64,000 nucleotides of DNA from Paenarthrobacter sp. A20 (GTDB lineage: Bacteria > Actinomycetota > Actinomycetes > Actinomycetales > Micrococcaceae): assembly GCF_024168825.1 (NCBI RefSeq), contig NZ_JALJWH010000001.1, forward strand, positions 4,154,001 to 4,218,000, read 5' to 3'. How positions within the stretch are numbered: position 1 is the stretch's first letter; each line of letters opens with the position of its first letter. The notes under the pieces were generated by a model. The model did not search any database. It saw only the letters and a list, made by a program, of their open reading frames with translations, and was not told where the DNA came from. A program made the position numbers and the translations under genes. Below are positions 21,597 through 30,602 of this stretch, piece by piece.

Positions 21597-22913
21597 TTAG
21601 ACCCCTTCTACCCGCAGTACGGATGTCACAGAATTGATGACGTCCAGGCCCTTGACGGCCTCGACGGTTGCTGCGAGTGCAGCTTCGGACGCACGGTGGG
21701 TCACGATCTTCAGCTCAGCCGATTCAACGTTCGACTCAGAGTCGCGGTGGATCGTTTGACGCATGATCTCGATCGAGACACCGTTTTCCGCAAAGATGTG
21801 TGCGATCCTCGCCAGAACGCCGGCCTGGTCAGCTACGTCCAAACCGATGTAGTAACTGGTATCGGAGGCGTCGATGGTCAGTGCCGGGACATGCCCCGTG
21901 GTGGTTTCCGTTCGACCCGGGCCTCCCAGGACCAGGCGCCGTGCCGCGGAGACGAGGTCGCCCATGACGGCAGAGGCCGTCGGTGTTCCGCCTGCGCCCT
22001 GGCCGTAGAACATCAGCTCGCCGGCGTTCTCCGCTTCAATGAATACGGCGTTGAACGCACCACGAACTGCGGCCAGCGGGTGTTCGCGCGGCAGGAGCGT
22101 GGGGTGGACCCGCACCGAAATGCCGCTTCCGTTCTCTGATGAGTCGATCTTCTCGGCAATCGCGAGCAGCTTGATGACAAAGCCGGCTTCCTTGGCGGAC
22201 GCGATATCCGCAGCGGAGACCTTGGTGATGCCTTCGCAGTAGACATCGTCCAGGGAGAAGCGGGTGTGGAAGGACAGTGACGCGAGGATGGCGGCCTTCG
22301 CCGCGGCGTCATGTCCTTCAACGTCGGCCGTGGGGTCCGCTTCGGCGTATCCAAGGCGCTGGGCTTCGGCAAGGGCGTCGGAGAACTGCGCACCGGTGGT
22401 GTCCATCTGGTCAAGGATGAAGTTGGTGGTGCCGTTGACGATGCCCAGGACGCGCGTGATGCGGTCGCCGGACAGGCTGTCGCGGATGGGGCGCAGGATG
22501 GGGATGGCACCGGCTACCGCGGCCTCATAGGACAATTGGACACCGGCCTTGTCAGCCTCTTCATAGAGGGTGGGGCCGTCCTGCGCGAGCAGTGCCTTAT
22601 TGCCCGTGACAACGCACGCGCCGTTCTGGATGGCCGTCAGGATCAGCGACCGGGCGGGCTCTATGCCACCCATAAGCTCGATGACCAGGTCTGCATCCTT
22701 GACGAGGGTATCGGCATCCGTGGTGAAAAGTTCACGGGGCAATTCGACATCACGCGGGGTGTCGATGGTGCGGACGGCGATGCCGGACAGCTCAAGGCGG
22801 GCGCCGCTGCGGGCAGCAAGGGTCCCGGCGTCGTCAATCAAGATCCGCGCGACCTGGGCCCCCACGTTGCCACAGCCCAGCAGGGCCACCTTCAAGGTTC
22901 GCACTTCAGACAT
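21597..22913 (-). CDS. hom: Homoserine dehydrogenase with ACT domain
   Basis: The enzyme reduces aspartate semialdehyde to homoserine, the branch point to threonine and methionine. The 438-residue protein has the Rossmann loop ALLGCGNVGAQVARIL, the substrate region GIVNGTTNFIL and a C-terminal ACT domain (from YYIGLDVADQAGVLARI on) that normally mediates threonine feedback inhibition. Its start overlaps the end of lysA by 8 bases. Confidence 0.96.
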   Translation of the reverse strand: MSEVRTLKVALLGCGNVGAQVARILIDDAGTLAARSGARLELSGIAVRTIDTPRDVELPRELFTTDADTLVKDADLVIELMGGIEPARSLILTAIQNGACVVTGNKALLAQDGPTLYEEADKAGVQLSYEAAVAGAIPILRPIRDSLSGDRITRVLGIVNGTTNFILDQMDTTGAQFSDALAEAQRLGYAEADPTADVEGHDAAAKAAILASLSFHTRFSLDDVYCEGITKVSAADIASAKEAGFVIKLLAIAEKIDSSENGSGISVRVHPTLLPREHPLAAVRGAFNAVFIEAENAGELMFYGQGAGGTPTASAVMGDLVSAARRLVLGGPGRTETTTGHVPALTIDASDTSYYIGLDVADQAGVLARIAHIFAENGVSIEIMRQTIHRDSESNVESAELKIVTHRASEAALAATVEAVKGLDVINSVTSVLRVEGV

Positions 22914-24378
22914 TCGCCACTCCCATGTCGCGGTTCAAGAGATCTTCTTCGGTTTCCCCGCGGACAATGAGCCGGGCAGCTCCGTCGCGTACAGCGACAA
23001 CGCCAGGCCGGGCCAGGTAGTTGTAGTTGCTGGAGAGGGCCCAGCAGTAGGCGCCGGTACCCGGTACTGCGAGCAAATCACCGGCTGCCACGTCCGCGGG
23101 CAGATATACATCTCTAACAACTATGTCGCCGCTCTCGCAATGTTTGCCCACTACGCGGGACAGCTGCGGAGCCGCCGAGGAGTCACGGGAAGCCAAAATC
23201 GCCGAATAATCCGCGTCGTACAGCACCGGACGGGCGTTGTCGCTCATACCGCCGTCCACCGACACATAGCGGCGCGGATACGTAACGTTCTTCAGTCCTT
23301 CTTCACCCTCAGGGGCGTCGACCCGGACGGTTTTGAGGGTGCCGACTTCGTACAGTGTGAACGTGGTGCTGCCTACGATGGCGCGTCCGGGCTCGATGGA
23401 GATGCGCGGCGGCGTGATGTCCAGCTCAGCGCACTTGGAACGCACGACGGCGGCCATCGCCTGCGCAATCTCGGCTGGCGGGCGGGGGGTGTCCACCGGG
23501 GTGTAGGCGATGCCGTAGCCACCACCCAGGTCCAGTTCCGGCAGGAGAATCGAGTACTTGGCCTGCATGGCGGCAAGGAAGCCCAGGAGCTTCTCTGCTG
23601 CCACGGTGAATCCGTCCGGCTCAAAGATCTGCGAACCGATGTGGCAGTGCAGGCCGAGCAACTCGATGCTGGCGTACGAGGTGGCAACTGCCACAGCTTC
23701 TTCTGCTGCCGAGAGACCGGCTTCCTCTGTGGAGTCACCTGCCATGGAAAGACCAAACTTCTGGTCCTCGTGGGCAGTGGCAATGAACTCGTGGGTGTGC
23801 GCATGCACGCCCGGGGTCAGGCGCAGCATGACCTTGGCAACTTCGCCGCGGCTGGAAGCTATCTTGGCAACACGTTCGAGCTCATCGAGGCTGTCCACCA
23901 CGATCCTGCCAAGCTTCATGTCCAGGGCGCGGTTGATCTCGGCGTCCGACTTGTTGTTGCCGTGCAACCCAAGGTTGGAGCCTTCGATTCCTGCTCGTGC
24001 AGCAACAGCGAGTTCGCCGCCGGAGCACGTATCCAGGCGGAGGCCCTCTTCGGCCACCCAGCTGGCCACAGCGGTGCAGAGGAAGGACTTTCCTGCATAG
24101 TAGACATCCACTCCCCCGCAGATGTCCGCAAAGGCGGCGTCGAAGGCGTCCTTGAATGCGCGGGCACGGGAGCGGAAGTCCGATTCGCTCATGACGAACA
24201 GTGGAGTGCCGAATTGTTCCTTGAGCTCACTGACGGTAATTCCGTCAATGGTGACCTCGCCGGCGTCGTTCTTCCCAACCCCGGCCGCCCACAGGGGCGC
24301 CTGCAGGGCATTGAGGTCTTCGGGGACAGCCAACCACCCGGGAGCCAGCGGAGAAGCGTGCGCAGCGTCTGTGTTCAT
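22906..24378 (-). CDS. lysA: Diaminopimelate decarboxylase
   Basis: This PLP enzyme performs the last step of lysine synthesis. The 490-residue protein has the PLP lysine in YAGKSFLC, the glycine-rich ELDLGGGYGIAY, EPGRAIVGSTTF and the C-terminal VPGTGAYCWALSSNYN. The ATG at 24378 lies 4 bases after the argS stop. An alternative start upstream would run into argS and lacks family similarity. Confidence 0.96.
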   Translation of the reverse strand: MNTDAAHASPLAPGWLAVPEDLNALQAPLWAAGVGKNDAGEVTIDGITVSELKEQFGTPLFVMSESDFRSRARAFKDAFDAAFADICGGVDVYYAGKSFLCTAVASWVAEEGLRLDTCSGGELAVAARAGIEGSNLGLHGNNKSDAEINRALDMKLGRIVVDSLDELERVAKIASSRGEVAKVMLRLTPGVHAHTHEFIATAHEDQKFGLSMAGDSTEEAGLSAAEEAVAVATSYASIELLGLHCHIGSQIFEPDGFTVAAEKLLGFLAAMQAKYSILLPELDLGGGYGIAYTPVDTPRPPAEIAQAMAAVVRSKCAELDITPPRISIEPGRAIVGSTTFTLYEVGTLKTVRVDAPEGEEGLKNVTYPRRYVSVDGGMSDNARPVLYDADYSAILASRDSSAAPQLSRVVGKHCESGDIVVRDVYLPADVAAGDLLAVPGTGAYCWALSSNYNYLARPGVVAVRDGAARLIVRGETEEDLLNRDMGVANV

Positions 24379-24382
24379 AGCC

Positions 24383-26047
24383 CTACATCCGTTCCGGCGC
24401 CGAGACGCCAAGCAGTTCGAGTCCGTTGGCAAGGACTTGGCTCGTGGCGTCGTTGAGCCAGAGGCGTGTGCGGTTGACGTCCAGGACGGGATCGTCGCCC
24501 TGCGGGGACACGCGGCAGGCGTCGTACCAGCGGTGGTACGCGCCGGCGATGACCTCGAGGTGCCGGGCTACGCGGTGCGGTTCGCGCAGTTCGGCCGCCT
24601 TCGCCACGATGGACGGGTAGCTGCCCAGGTAGGAGAGCAGCTCGTTTTCCGTGGCGTGGTCAAGAAGTGACGCGTCGAAGGCATCCTGCCCGTCAACCTG
24701 GCGCTCGACGCCGGCCTCGGCAGCGTTACGTGCCGTGCCACGGGACCGTGCATGGGCGTACTGCACATAGAACACCGGGTTCTCATTGCTGTGCTTCTTC
24801 AGCAGTTCCGGATCCAGCGTCAACGGCGAGTCGGCCGGGAAACGGGCCAGCGAGTAGCGGACCGCGTCCTTGCCGAGCCAGGAAATAAGGTCCTTGAGCT
24901 CGATGATGTTGCCCGCTCGCTTGGACAGCTTTGCGCCATTCACAGACACGAGCTGGCCGATGAGGACCTCGATGTTGACTTCAGGGTCATCGCCCGCGCA
25001 AGCCGCAATGGCTTTCAGGCGGTTGATGTACCCGTGGTGGTCGGCACCGAGCAGGTAGATCTTTTCGGTGAATCCGCGGTCCTTCTTGGAGAGGTAATAG
25101 GCGGCGTCGGCAGCGAAGTAGGTAGGTTCACCGTTGGCGCGGATCATCACACGGTCTTTGTCGTCGCCGAAGTCGGTGGTGCGCAGCCAGACGGCACCAC
25201 CGTCGTCAAAGACATGACCCTGCTCCCGGAGTCGGGCAACGGCGGATTCGATCGCACCGGCGTCGTGCAGTTCCTTCTCCGAGAAGAAGACGTCAAACTC
25301 AACACCGAAGCCTGCCAGCGTGGTCTTGATATCGGCCATCTGTGCCTCGTAGGCAGCGGCGCGGATCACCGGAAGGGCTGCCTCGTCCGTCAGTTCGCGG
25401 ATGTCAGGGTGGGCCTTCAGGACTTCGTCGCCCAACTCCCGGATGTATTCGCCCGGGTAGCCGCCCTCCGGAACTCCCCGGCCGTGCAGGCGGGAAAGCA
25501 CGGAGTTGGCAAAGACGTTCATCTGCGAGCCGGCGTCATTGATGTAGTACTCGGCCGTGACGTCAGCTCCCGAGGCACGCAACACCCGGGCGATGGCATC
25601 GCCCAGGGCGGCCCAGCGGGTGTGCCCGATGTGCAGCGGACCAGTGGGGTTGGCGGAAACGAATTCCATGTTGACCACGCGGCCCGCGAGCGCCTGGTTG
25701 GTGCCGTAGCCCGCGCCGGCCTCAACAATGGCCTTGGCCAGGGCACCGGCCGTGGCGGCGTCCACGGTGATGTTCAGGAAGCCTGGACCGGCGATTTCCA
25801 CCCCGGTAACACCGGGAATGCCCTGCAGGTGGTTGCTGAGGATACCGGCGAAGTCGCGGGGATTCATACCGGCTTGCTTGGAGAGTTGCAGGGCGATGTT
25901 GGTGGCCCAGTCTCCATGATCCCGGTTCTTGGGTCGCTCCACTCGCACGGCGTCAGGCACGGCAGATTCCGTCAAGGCGATTTCGCCGGTAGAGACGGCG
26001 TCCTTAAGGCAGGCGGATATGGCAGCAGAGAGTTCTTCGGGAGTCAC
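24383..26047 (-). CDS. argS: Arginyl-tRNA synthetase
   Basis: This class I synthetase is 554 residues. The HIGH motif appears as HIGHTRW within SANPTGPLHIGH, and the KMSKS-like loop as KLSKRAGN. The N-terminal tRNA-binding (Arg_tRNA_synt_N) part and the C-terminal DALR anticodon-binding part are both present. It begins the run argS-lysA-hom-thrC-thrB, as in M. tuberculosis Rv1292-Rv1296. Confidence 0.97.
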   Translation of the reverse strand: MTPEELSAAISACLKDAVSTGEIALTESAVPDAVRVERPKNRDHGDWATNIALQLSKQAGMNPRDFAGILSNHLQGIPGVTGVEIAGPGFLNITVDAATAGALAKAIVEAGAGYGTNQALAGRVVNMEFVSANPTGPLHIGHTRWAALGDAIARVLRASGADVTAEYYINDAGSQMNVFANSVLSRLHGRGVPEGGYPGEYIRELGDEVLKAHPDIRELTDEAALPVIRAAAYEAQMADIKTTLAGFGVEFDVFFSEKELHDAGAIESAVARLREQGHVFDDGGAVWLRTTDFGDDKDRVMIRANGEPTYFAADAAYYLSKKDRGFTEKIYLLGADHHGYINRLKAIAACAGDDPEVNIEVLIGQLVSVNGAKLSKRAGNIIELKDLISWLGKDAVRYSLARFPADSPLTLDPELLKKHSNENPVFYVQYAHARSRGTARNAAEAGVERQVDGQDAFDASLLDHATENELLSYLGSYPSIVAKAAELREPHRVARHLEVIAGAYHRWYDACRVSPQGDDPVLDVNRTRLWLNDATSQVLANGLELLGVSAPERM

Positions 26048-26264
26048 GCATCTAGCCTACCGGGGGCCTGCAAAGTCGCGGAATTGAGGGTCGCTTATGT
26101 GGATAGTTTGGTCACAGCCAGCGCACAGGAACGGCTGGCGGGTGGCACAGACTGAACCATTACGCTGAATTCAACGTTGTGAACACGTAGGAGGTGGCCG
26201 CGTTGGTCATCCCGGGAGAACCAGTCCATTGACCATTTCTTGTCCAGTTGAAACGAGCAGACCC

Positions 26265-26753
26265 ATGACTACGCCACTCCGCAAGAGCCTTTACACCGGC
26301 ATGGCCGGCCTTTCACTCATCGGTGCCGTGGCCGCCTGCGCACCATCTGCGCAGTCGCAGCCCGCGGAGTCCTCGCCGGCCGGCGAGAACGGTGGCCAGG
26401 CGAGCACATCCAGCCCCACCACTTCATCCACCACGTCCGGCTCCACCACCTCGGCCACCGCATATAAGGACGGAACCTACAGCGCCGACGGCACCTATAC
26501 CTCTCCCAATGGTCAGGAGACTGTGGGCGTGGAACTCACCCTCGCGGGTGACACCGTGTCCGCTGTGAACATCACGGTCCATCCCTCCAACCCGAACACC
26601 AAGAAGTTCCAGGGCGAGTTCGCCAGCGGTATTTCGGCGCAAATCGTCGGCAAGAGCATCGATGAGCTCAACGTCTCCAAGGTGGCTGGTTCTTCCCTCA
26701 CCTCGGGCGGATTCAACGACGCCGTGGAGCAGATCAAGTCCCAGGCCAAGTAG
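26265..26753 (+). CDS. FMN-binding-domain lipoprotein
   Basis: The 162-residue protein has a Sec signal peptide ending in a lipobox (VAAC, acceptor Cys 25). A Ser/Thr/Gly-rich linker to about residue 68 follows, then an FMN-binding domain starting at YKDGTYSADGTYTSPNG. Where RnfG/NqrC and similar carriers have a D-x-x-S/T-G-A-T flavin attachment motif, this protein has VAGSSLTSGGF, so the acceptor would be Ser rather than Thr. It is predicted to be an outer-face electron carrier. It sits 4 bases before apbE, the enzyme that attaches FMN, and so belongs to one electron-transfer operon with the next two genes. The ATG at 26265 is chosen because the signal peptide starts there. Confidence 0.85.
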   Translation: MTTPLRKSLYTGMAGLSLIGAVAACAPSAQSQPAESSPAGENGGQASTSSPTTSSTTSGSTTSATAYKDGTYSADGTYTSPNGQETVGVELTLAGDTVSAVNITVHPSNPNTKKFQGEFASGISAQIVGKSIDELNVSKVAGSSLTSGGFNDAVEQIKSQAK

Positions 26754-26757
26754 CACC

Positions 26758-27630
26758 ATGCCGCATCCGGACTGGAGCAACTTCAGTTTCGAAGGCATAG
26801 GCACGCACTGGGAGATTTCGACGCCGGAGCCGCTGGCACCCGCGGTGCGCAACCAGCTGTTGGAAACAGTGGGTGATTATGACCTGACGTACTCGCGGTT
26901 CAGGGCAGATTCCTTGGTGTCCAGCCTGTCCCGGGCACCGGGCAGGATCACGTTGCCAGAGCATGCCAAAGACCTTCATAAGGTCTATGCCGCCTTGTAT
27001 CGGCTCAGCAATGGCGCCATGACCCCGCTCATCGGCAGCAGCCTCGAACGGCTTGGCTACGATCCCGGATACACGTTGGCTCCTTCCGGAAGCCCCCAGC
27101 CTCCGCCCCGGTGGGAAGACGTCCTTGAGTGGACGGATGCGGCCTTGACCGCCACGGAGCCGGTGGTCCTGGATATTGGAGCCGCCGGAAAGGGGCAGCT
27201 GGTGGACCTCCTGGGCGAGGTCCTTCGCGCCGCGGACCATGCTGAGTTCCTGGTGGATGGCAGCGGCGACATGGTGCATGCGGGGACGCATCCGGTGATG
27301 GTCGCTTTGGAACACCCCTACAACCCTGGCCAGGCCATTGGCACCGTTGAACTCCACAATGCCGCGCTCTGCGCCTCGGCTTCGAACCGTCGGGCCTGGG
27401 GTGATGGATTGCACCATGTCCTGGATGGGACCACCGGCAAGCCCGTTAACACCACGGTGGCCACGTGGACCATGGCGTCGAGCGCGTTGTTGGCCGATGC
27501 GTTGGCCACGGCATTGTTCATGCTGGAACCGACCCGGTTGCAGGATGAGTTCGATTTCTCCTGGCTCAAGGTTTCCTCCAGTGGTGCCGCCACGTTTTCG
27601 AACCGTTTCGAGGGGAGACTGTTCACATGA
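26758..27630 (+). CDS. apbE: ApbE-family FAD:protein FMN transferase
   Basis: ApbE attaches FMN through phosphate to Thr or Ser of carrier proteins, using FAD and Mg. The 290-residue product has the family start FEGIGTHWEI, the S-x-FR-x-DS region (YSRFRADSLVSSL), the DIG-x-x-AKG-equivalent VVLDIGAAGKGQLVD, VDGSGDMVHAG and the C-terminal ADALATALFML with the metal ligands Asp and Thr. The domain begins within 10 residues of the start and there is no signal peptide, unlike the exported form in many bacteria. It lies between the FMN-binding lipoprotein and the reductase gene, overlapping the latter by 4 bases. Confidence 0.9.
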   Translation: MPHPDWSNFSFEGIGTHWEISTPEPLAPAVRNQLLETVGDYDLTYSRFRADSLVSSLSRAPGRITLPEHAKDLHKVYAALYRLSNGAMTPLIGSSLERLGYDPGYTLAPSGSPQPPPRWEDVLEWTDAALTATEPVVLDIGAAGKGQLVDLLGEVLRAADHAEFLVDGSGDMVHAGTHPVMVALEHPYNPGQAIGTVELHNAALCASASNRRAWGDGLHHVLDGTTGKPVNTTVATWTMASSALLADALATALFMLEPTRLQDEFDFSWLKVSSSGAATFSNRFEGRLFT

Positions 27631-29129
27631 TTGCCGCTAAGTCCCGGGTGGACACCTGGTTGGGTCGATTGACGATGTACCGCTTGATTCTGTGGGTGCT
27701 GGGTGTGCTGGTGGCCTACAGCATGCTGCTCAACATCCTGGGATGGCTGACATTCGGCCTCCCGGAAATGCTGGTACACCTTGCGCTCTGCTTGGGGGTG
27801 ACATACGCATCCAACCGATTGCTCGCGTTGGTCTTCCGGGTTAAGCCGCACACGGAGTCCTCCCTGATTACTGGGTTGCTGCTGTATTTCCTGTTCTGGC
27901 CGACGTTCGGGCTCACCGACATGACGGGTGTCGCACTGGCCTGCGTGTTGGCCAGCGTGTCCAAGTACGCGCTGGCTTTCCGCGGGCGGCACATCTTCAA
28001 CCCAGCGGCCGCCGGGGCGTTCATCACCGGCCTGACCGGTTTGAACATCGCGACATGGTGGGCTGCCACCCCGGCAATGCTCTGGCTCTTGGTCCCCGGC
28101 GTGCTGGTTGTCCTCTACCGCACGCGAAAGCTGCTGATGGGCACGGTTTTCCTGGCGGCGGCCACCACCATCATTACGGTGGAGCTCCTGAGCCGCAGCA
28201 TGACGTTCGGGCAGGCGTTGTGGCAATCGCTGGCGCAGCGCCCGTTGCTGTTCTTCGTGGGTTTCATGCTCTCGGAGCCGCTCACCCTGCCTCCCCGCCG
28301 CTGGCAGCAGGTGGCGCTTGCCGGCGTCGTGGGTGTTGTCTTCGCGGTTCCCTACAACTTCGGATTCGTCGCCAACTCCCCCGAACTTGCCCTGTTACTG
28401 GGCAACCTCCTGGCTTTCTTCCTGGGTCAGCGGGGCGGCGTTGAGCTGACGTTCAAGGGTTCGCGTGCCCTCACTCCGGGCAGTACGGAGTTCAGTTTCG
28501 AGCCGCAGCGGCCTGTGCGGTTTGTGGCCGGTCAGTTCATGGAGCTCAACTTGCCGCATTCCGGTTCCGACGGCAAAGGCCGCCGTCGTGTCTTCAGCAT
28601 TACCAGCCCGCCCGGTTCGCCGGAGGTGACTTTCGGAGTTGGCACGGCCGAGCCGCTGTCTACGGCAAAAAAGGCGTTGATGGCTTTGAAGCCCGGCGAC
28701 AAGCTCTCTGCAACTGCCGTAGGTGGAGACTTTCTCTTGCCGAACGACGCCGGGAAGCCGGTCCTGCTGATCGCTGCAGGAATCGGGATCACACCTTTCC
28801 TGTCGCAGCTGGCTGCCGACGCCCCGGCACGCGACACCGTGGTGGTGTATCTCGCCAAGGGCCGCAATGAGTTGGCCTGCGTAGAGCAGTTGCAAGCGTC
28901 AGGGGCGAAGGTCATTGCCCGCCTCGCGGACGGATCAACTCCCCCGGATTTCATGCTCGACGCCGGCGCCTCCAGGATCGATGCCGCACGCCTGGCGGAG
29001 TTGGTTCCGGACATCGTGGACCGGGAAGTGTTTGTCTCGGGCTCCCCGCGGAGCGTCGACTCCCTCCGCGCTGCCGCCCGAAGCGCAGGAGCACACCGGG
29101 TCCACGTCGACTCGTTCGCCGGGTACTGA
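27627..29129 (+). CDS. RnfD/NqrB-like membrane domain fused to FAD/NAD(P)H oxidoreductase domain
   Basis: This 500-residue protein is a fusion. Residues about 15-275 form some eight to nine transmembrane helices with RnfD/NqrB features: SSLITGLLLYFLFWP, the NPA motif in RHIFNPAAAGAF and FMLSEPLTLPP. The NqrB-type SGAT flavin site is absent. Residues about 282-500 form a ferredoxin-NADP-reductase-like domain with the FAD motif RRVFSITSPPG, the nucleotide loop LLIAAGIGITPFLS and a C-terminal VSGSPRSVDSLR; there is no iron-sulfur motif. The likely path is cytosolic NAD(P)H to FAD to the membrane domain to the FMN lipoprotein outside. The terminal acceptor is unknown. It overlaps apbE by 4 bases (ATGA). 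Confidence 0.87.
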   Translation: MIAAKSRVDTWLGRLTMYRLILWVLGVLVAYSMLLNILGWLTFGLPEMLVHLALCLGVTYASNRLLALVFRVKPHTESSLITGLLLYFLFWPTFGLTDMTGVALACVLASVSKYALAFRGRHIFNPAAAGAFITGLTGLNIATWWAATPAMLWLLVPGVLVVLYRTRKLLMGTVFLAAATTIITVELLSRSMTFGQALWQSLAQRPLLFFVGFMLSEPLTLPPRRWQQVALAGVVGVVFAVPYNFGFVANSPELALLLGNLLAFFLGQRGGVELTFKGSRALTPGSTEFSFEPQRPVRFVAGQFMELNLPHSGSDGKGRRRVFSITSPPGSPEVTFGVGTAEPLSTAKKALMALKPGDKLSATAVGGDFLLPNDAGKPVLLIAAGIGITPFLSQLAADAPARDTVVVYLAKGRNELACVEQLQASGAKVIARLADGSTPPDFMLDAGASRIDAARLAELVPDIVDREVFVSGSPRSVDSLRAAARSAGAHRVHVDSFAGY

Positions 29130-29249
29130 CCGGGTACTGATTGGCGGGCCCCTGAGCTGGGCCTGCCGCTACGGTGCCGGGTTTTCATTTGCGGCATAGT
29201 GGCTGCTAAGCTCTAGGACGTCCCACCGGCAACGGAGGGAACCCTGGAT

Positions 29250-29322
29250 GCCCTCGTAGCTCAGGGGATAGAGCGTCTGCCTCCGGAGCAGAAGGCCGTA
29301 GGTTCGAATCCTATCGAGGGCA
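29250..29322 (+). tRNA. tRNA-Arg (anticodon CCG)
   Basis: The 73-base sequence folds as a full cloverleaf. The acceptor stem is GCCCTCG / CGAGGGC with discriminator A. The anticodon stem TCTGC / GCAGA encloses CTCCGGA (anticodon CCG, reading CGG). The T arm is GTAGG-TTCGAAT-CCTAT. CCA is not encoded. It is followed 6 bases later by an intrinsic terminator. Confidence 0.97.
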
Positions 29323-29328
29323 CATCAA

Positions 29329-29361
29329 ATACCCCGCCAGTCCTGCTGGCGGGGTATTTTT
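29329..29361 (+). terminator. Intrinsic terminator of tRNA-Arg
   Basis: A perfect 12-bp stem (ATACCCCGCCAG / CTGGCGGGGTAT, 29329-29340 and 29346-29357) with a 5-base loop is followed by TTTTTG. Confidence 0.95.
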
Positions 29362-29476
29362 GTCTGCCGGTGCCGCGCTATCAGTTCGGGGCTTGCCGGG
29401 CGTACACCGCAATATTGTCTGCGGCTGCTTTTAGGCTGAATCCAGTTGGACTTACCGATAGCCAAAGGGGTTTGCC

Positions 29477-30520
29477 GTGATGTGCTCGATCGTCCCGCCG
29501 TACATGCTTCGCAAGATAGCCGCCCAGCACGAGCCCCGGCTGCGGGCCGTCGCCAGGGCAGCCAAAGAGTCGCTGCTGCATATTAAGGACCTGCAGGCCA
29601 CCCGCACAGCCCCCGTTCCGGCGGCACCGCCCAGTGCCCGCCAGACCAAGCCGGGACCTCCGAAGCGGACCATATTCGATGCCGAATCCTCGGAAACCCT
29701 GCCGGGGCGGGTTGTCCGGAAAGAGGGCGCGGGACCCGTCGGGGACGTAGCTGCAGACGAGGCCTACGAAGGGCTCGGGAGCACGCACCGCCTCTACAGC
29801 GATATTTTCGGCAGGGACTCCATCGACGACGCCGGTCTCGCCCTGGACGCGACCGTCCATTACGGAAAGCTCTACGACAACGCCTTCTGGGATGGATCCC
29901 AGATGGTCTTTGGCGATGGTGACGGCCAGATTTTTCAGCGCTTCACCAAATCCGTCAGCGTCATAGGGCATGAACTGGCTCATGGTGTCACGCAGTACAC
30001 AGCCAATCTGGCATACCGCAACCAGGCCGGCGCGCTCAATGAGTCCATGTCGGATGTGTTCGGCGTCCTGGTGGAGCAGTACCTTAAACAGGAGCCGGCA
30101 GCGCAGGCCAGCTGGCTGATCGGCGAGGGCCTCTTCACTGACCAGGTGCAAGGTGCTGCCCTGCGCTCCATGAGGGCACCCGGGACCGCTTATGACGACG
30201 ACGTGCTGGGCAAGGATCCCCAACCGGACTCCATGGATACGTACGTGCGGACAAGTGCTGACAACGGTGGAGTGCATATCAACTCCGGCATCCCGAACAG
30301 GGCTTTCTACGTGGTTGCCTCGGAGCTCGGTGGCAATGCGTGGGAGGCGCCGGGCCAGATTTGGTACGGCACCCTGACCAGCGGTTCACTCCCCGCGACG
30401 TGCACGTTTGGAAAGTTCGCCAAGACCACTGTGGCCACCGCTGGGGAACTCTTCGGTTCCGGTTCAGCTGAACATGACGCCGTCCTCAAGGCGTGGGAGA
30501 CTGTGAAGGTCAAGGTTTAG
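29477..30520 (+). CDS. Protealysin-like M4 metalloprotease
   Basis: This zinc protease of the thermolysin family has 347 residues. HELAH at 165-169 supplies two zinc ligands, NESMSD (188-193) the third (Glu 189), and His 267 in GGVHINSG is the catalytic histidine. There is no Sec signal peptide. Instead the N-terminus carries the short protealysin-type propeptide motif SIVPPYMLRKIA (residues 4-15), removed by self-cleavage in characterised relatives. The product is therefore predicted to mature in the cytoplasm or leave by an unusual route. The gene is followed 82 bases later by a probable dedicated inhibitor. ATG at 29477 and the next ATG at 29480 are equally plausible starts. Confidence 0.93.
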   Translation: MMCSIVPPYMLRKIAAQHEPRLRAVARAAKESLLHIKDLQATRTAPVPAAPPSARQTKPGPPKRTIFDAESSETLPGRVVRKEGAGPVGDVAADEAYEGLGSTHRLYSDIFGRDSIDDAGLALDATVHYGKLYDNAFWDGSQMVFGDGDGQIFQRFTKSVSVIGHELAHGVTQYTANLAYRNQAGALNESMSDVFGVLVEQYLKQEPAAQASWLIGEGLFTDQVQGAALRSMRAPGTAYDDDVLGKDPQPDSMDTYVRTSADNGGVHINSGIPNRAFYVVASELGGNAWEAPGQIWYGTLTSGSLPATCTFGKFAKTTVATAGELFGSGSAEHDAVLKAWETVKVKV

Positions 30521-30602
30521 TCACAGGGCGGGACCGGACAGTGCTTGTTTGTGGTCCCGCCGGCCGGCTGGCCATGGAATGTCGAACGAGAAGCAGCCGG
30601 TC

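Noticed and set aside
22570..24456. A 628-codon plus-strand frame opposite lysA and the start of hom.
   Set aside because: It exists only because of the GC bias at third codon positions of lysA, which is certain.
24752..26155. A 467-codon plus-strand frame opposite argS.
   Set aside because: It is an antisense shadow of argS with no recognisable domain.
29250..29322. tRNA-Arg as an integration site for a mobile element.
   Set aside because: No integrase, direct repeat of the tRNA end or change in composition was seen on either side.
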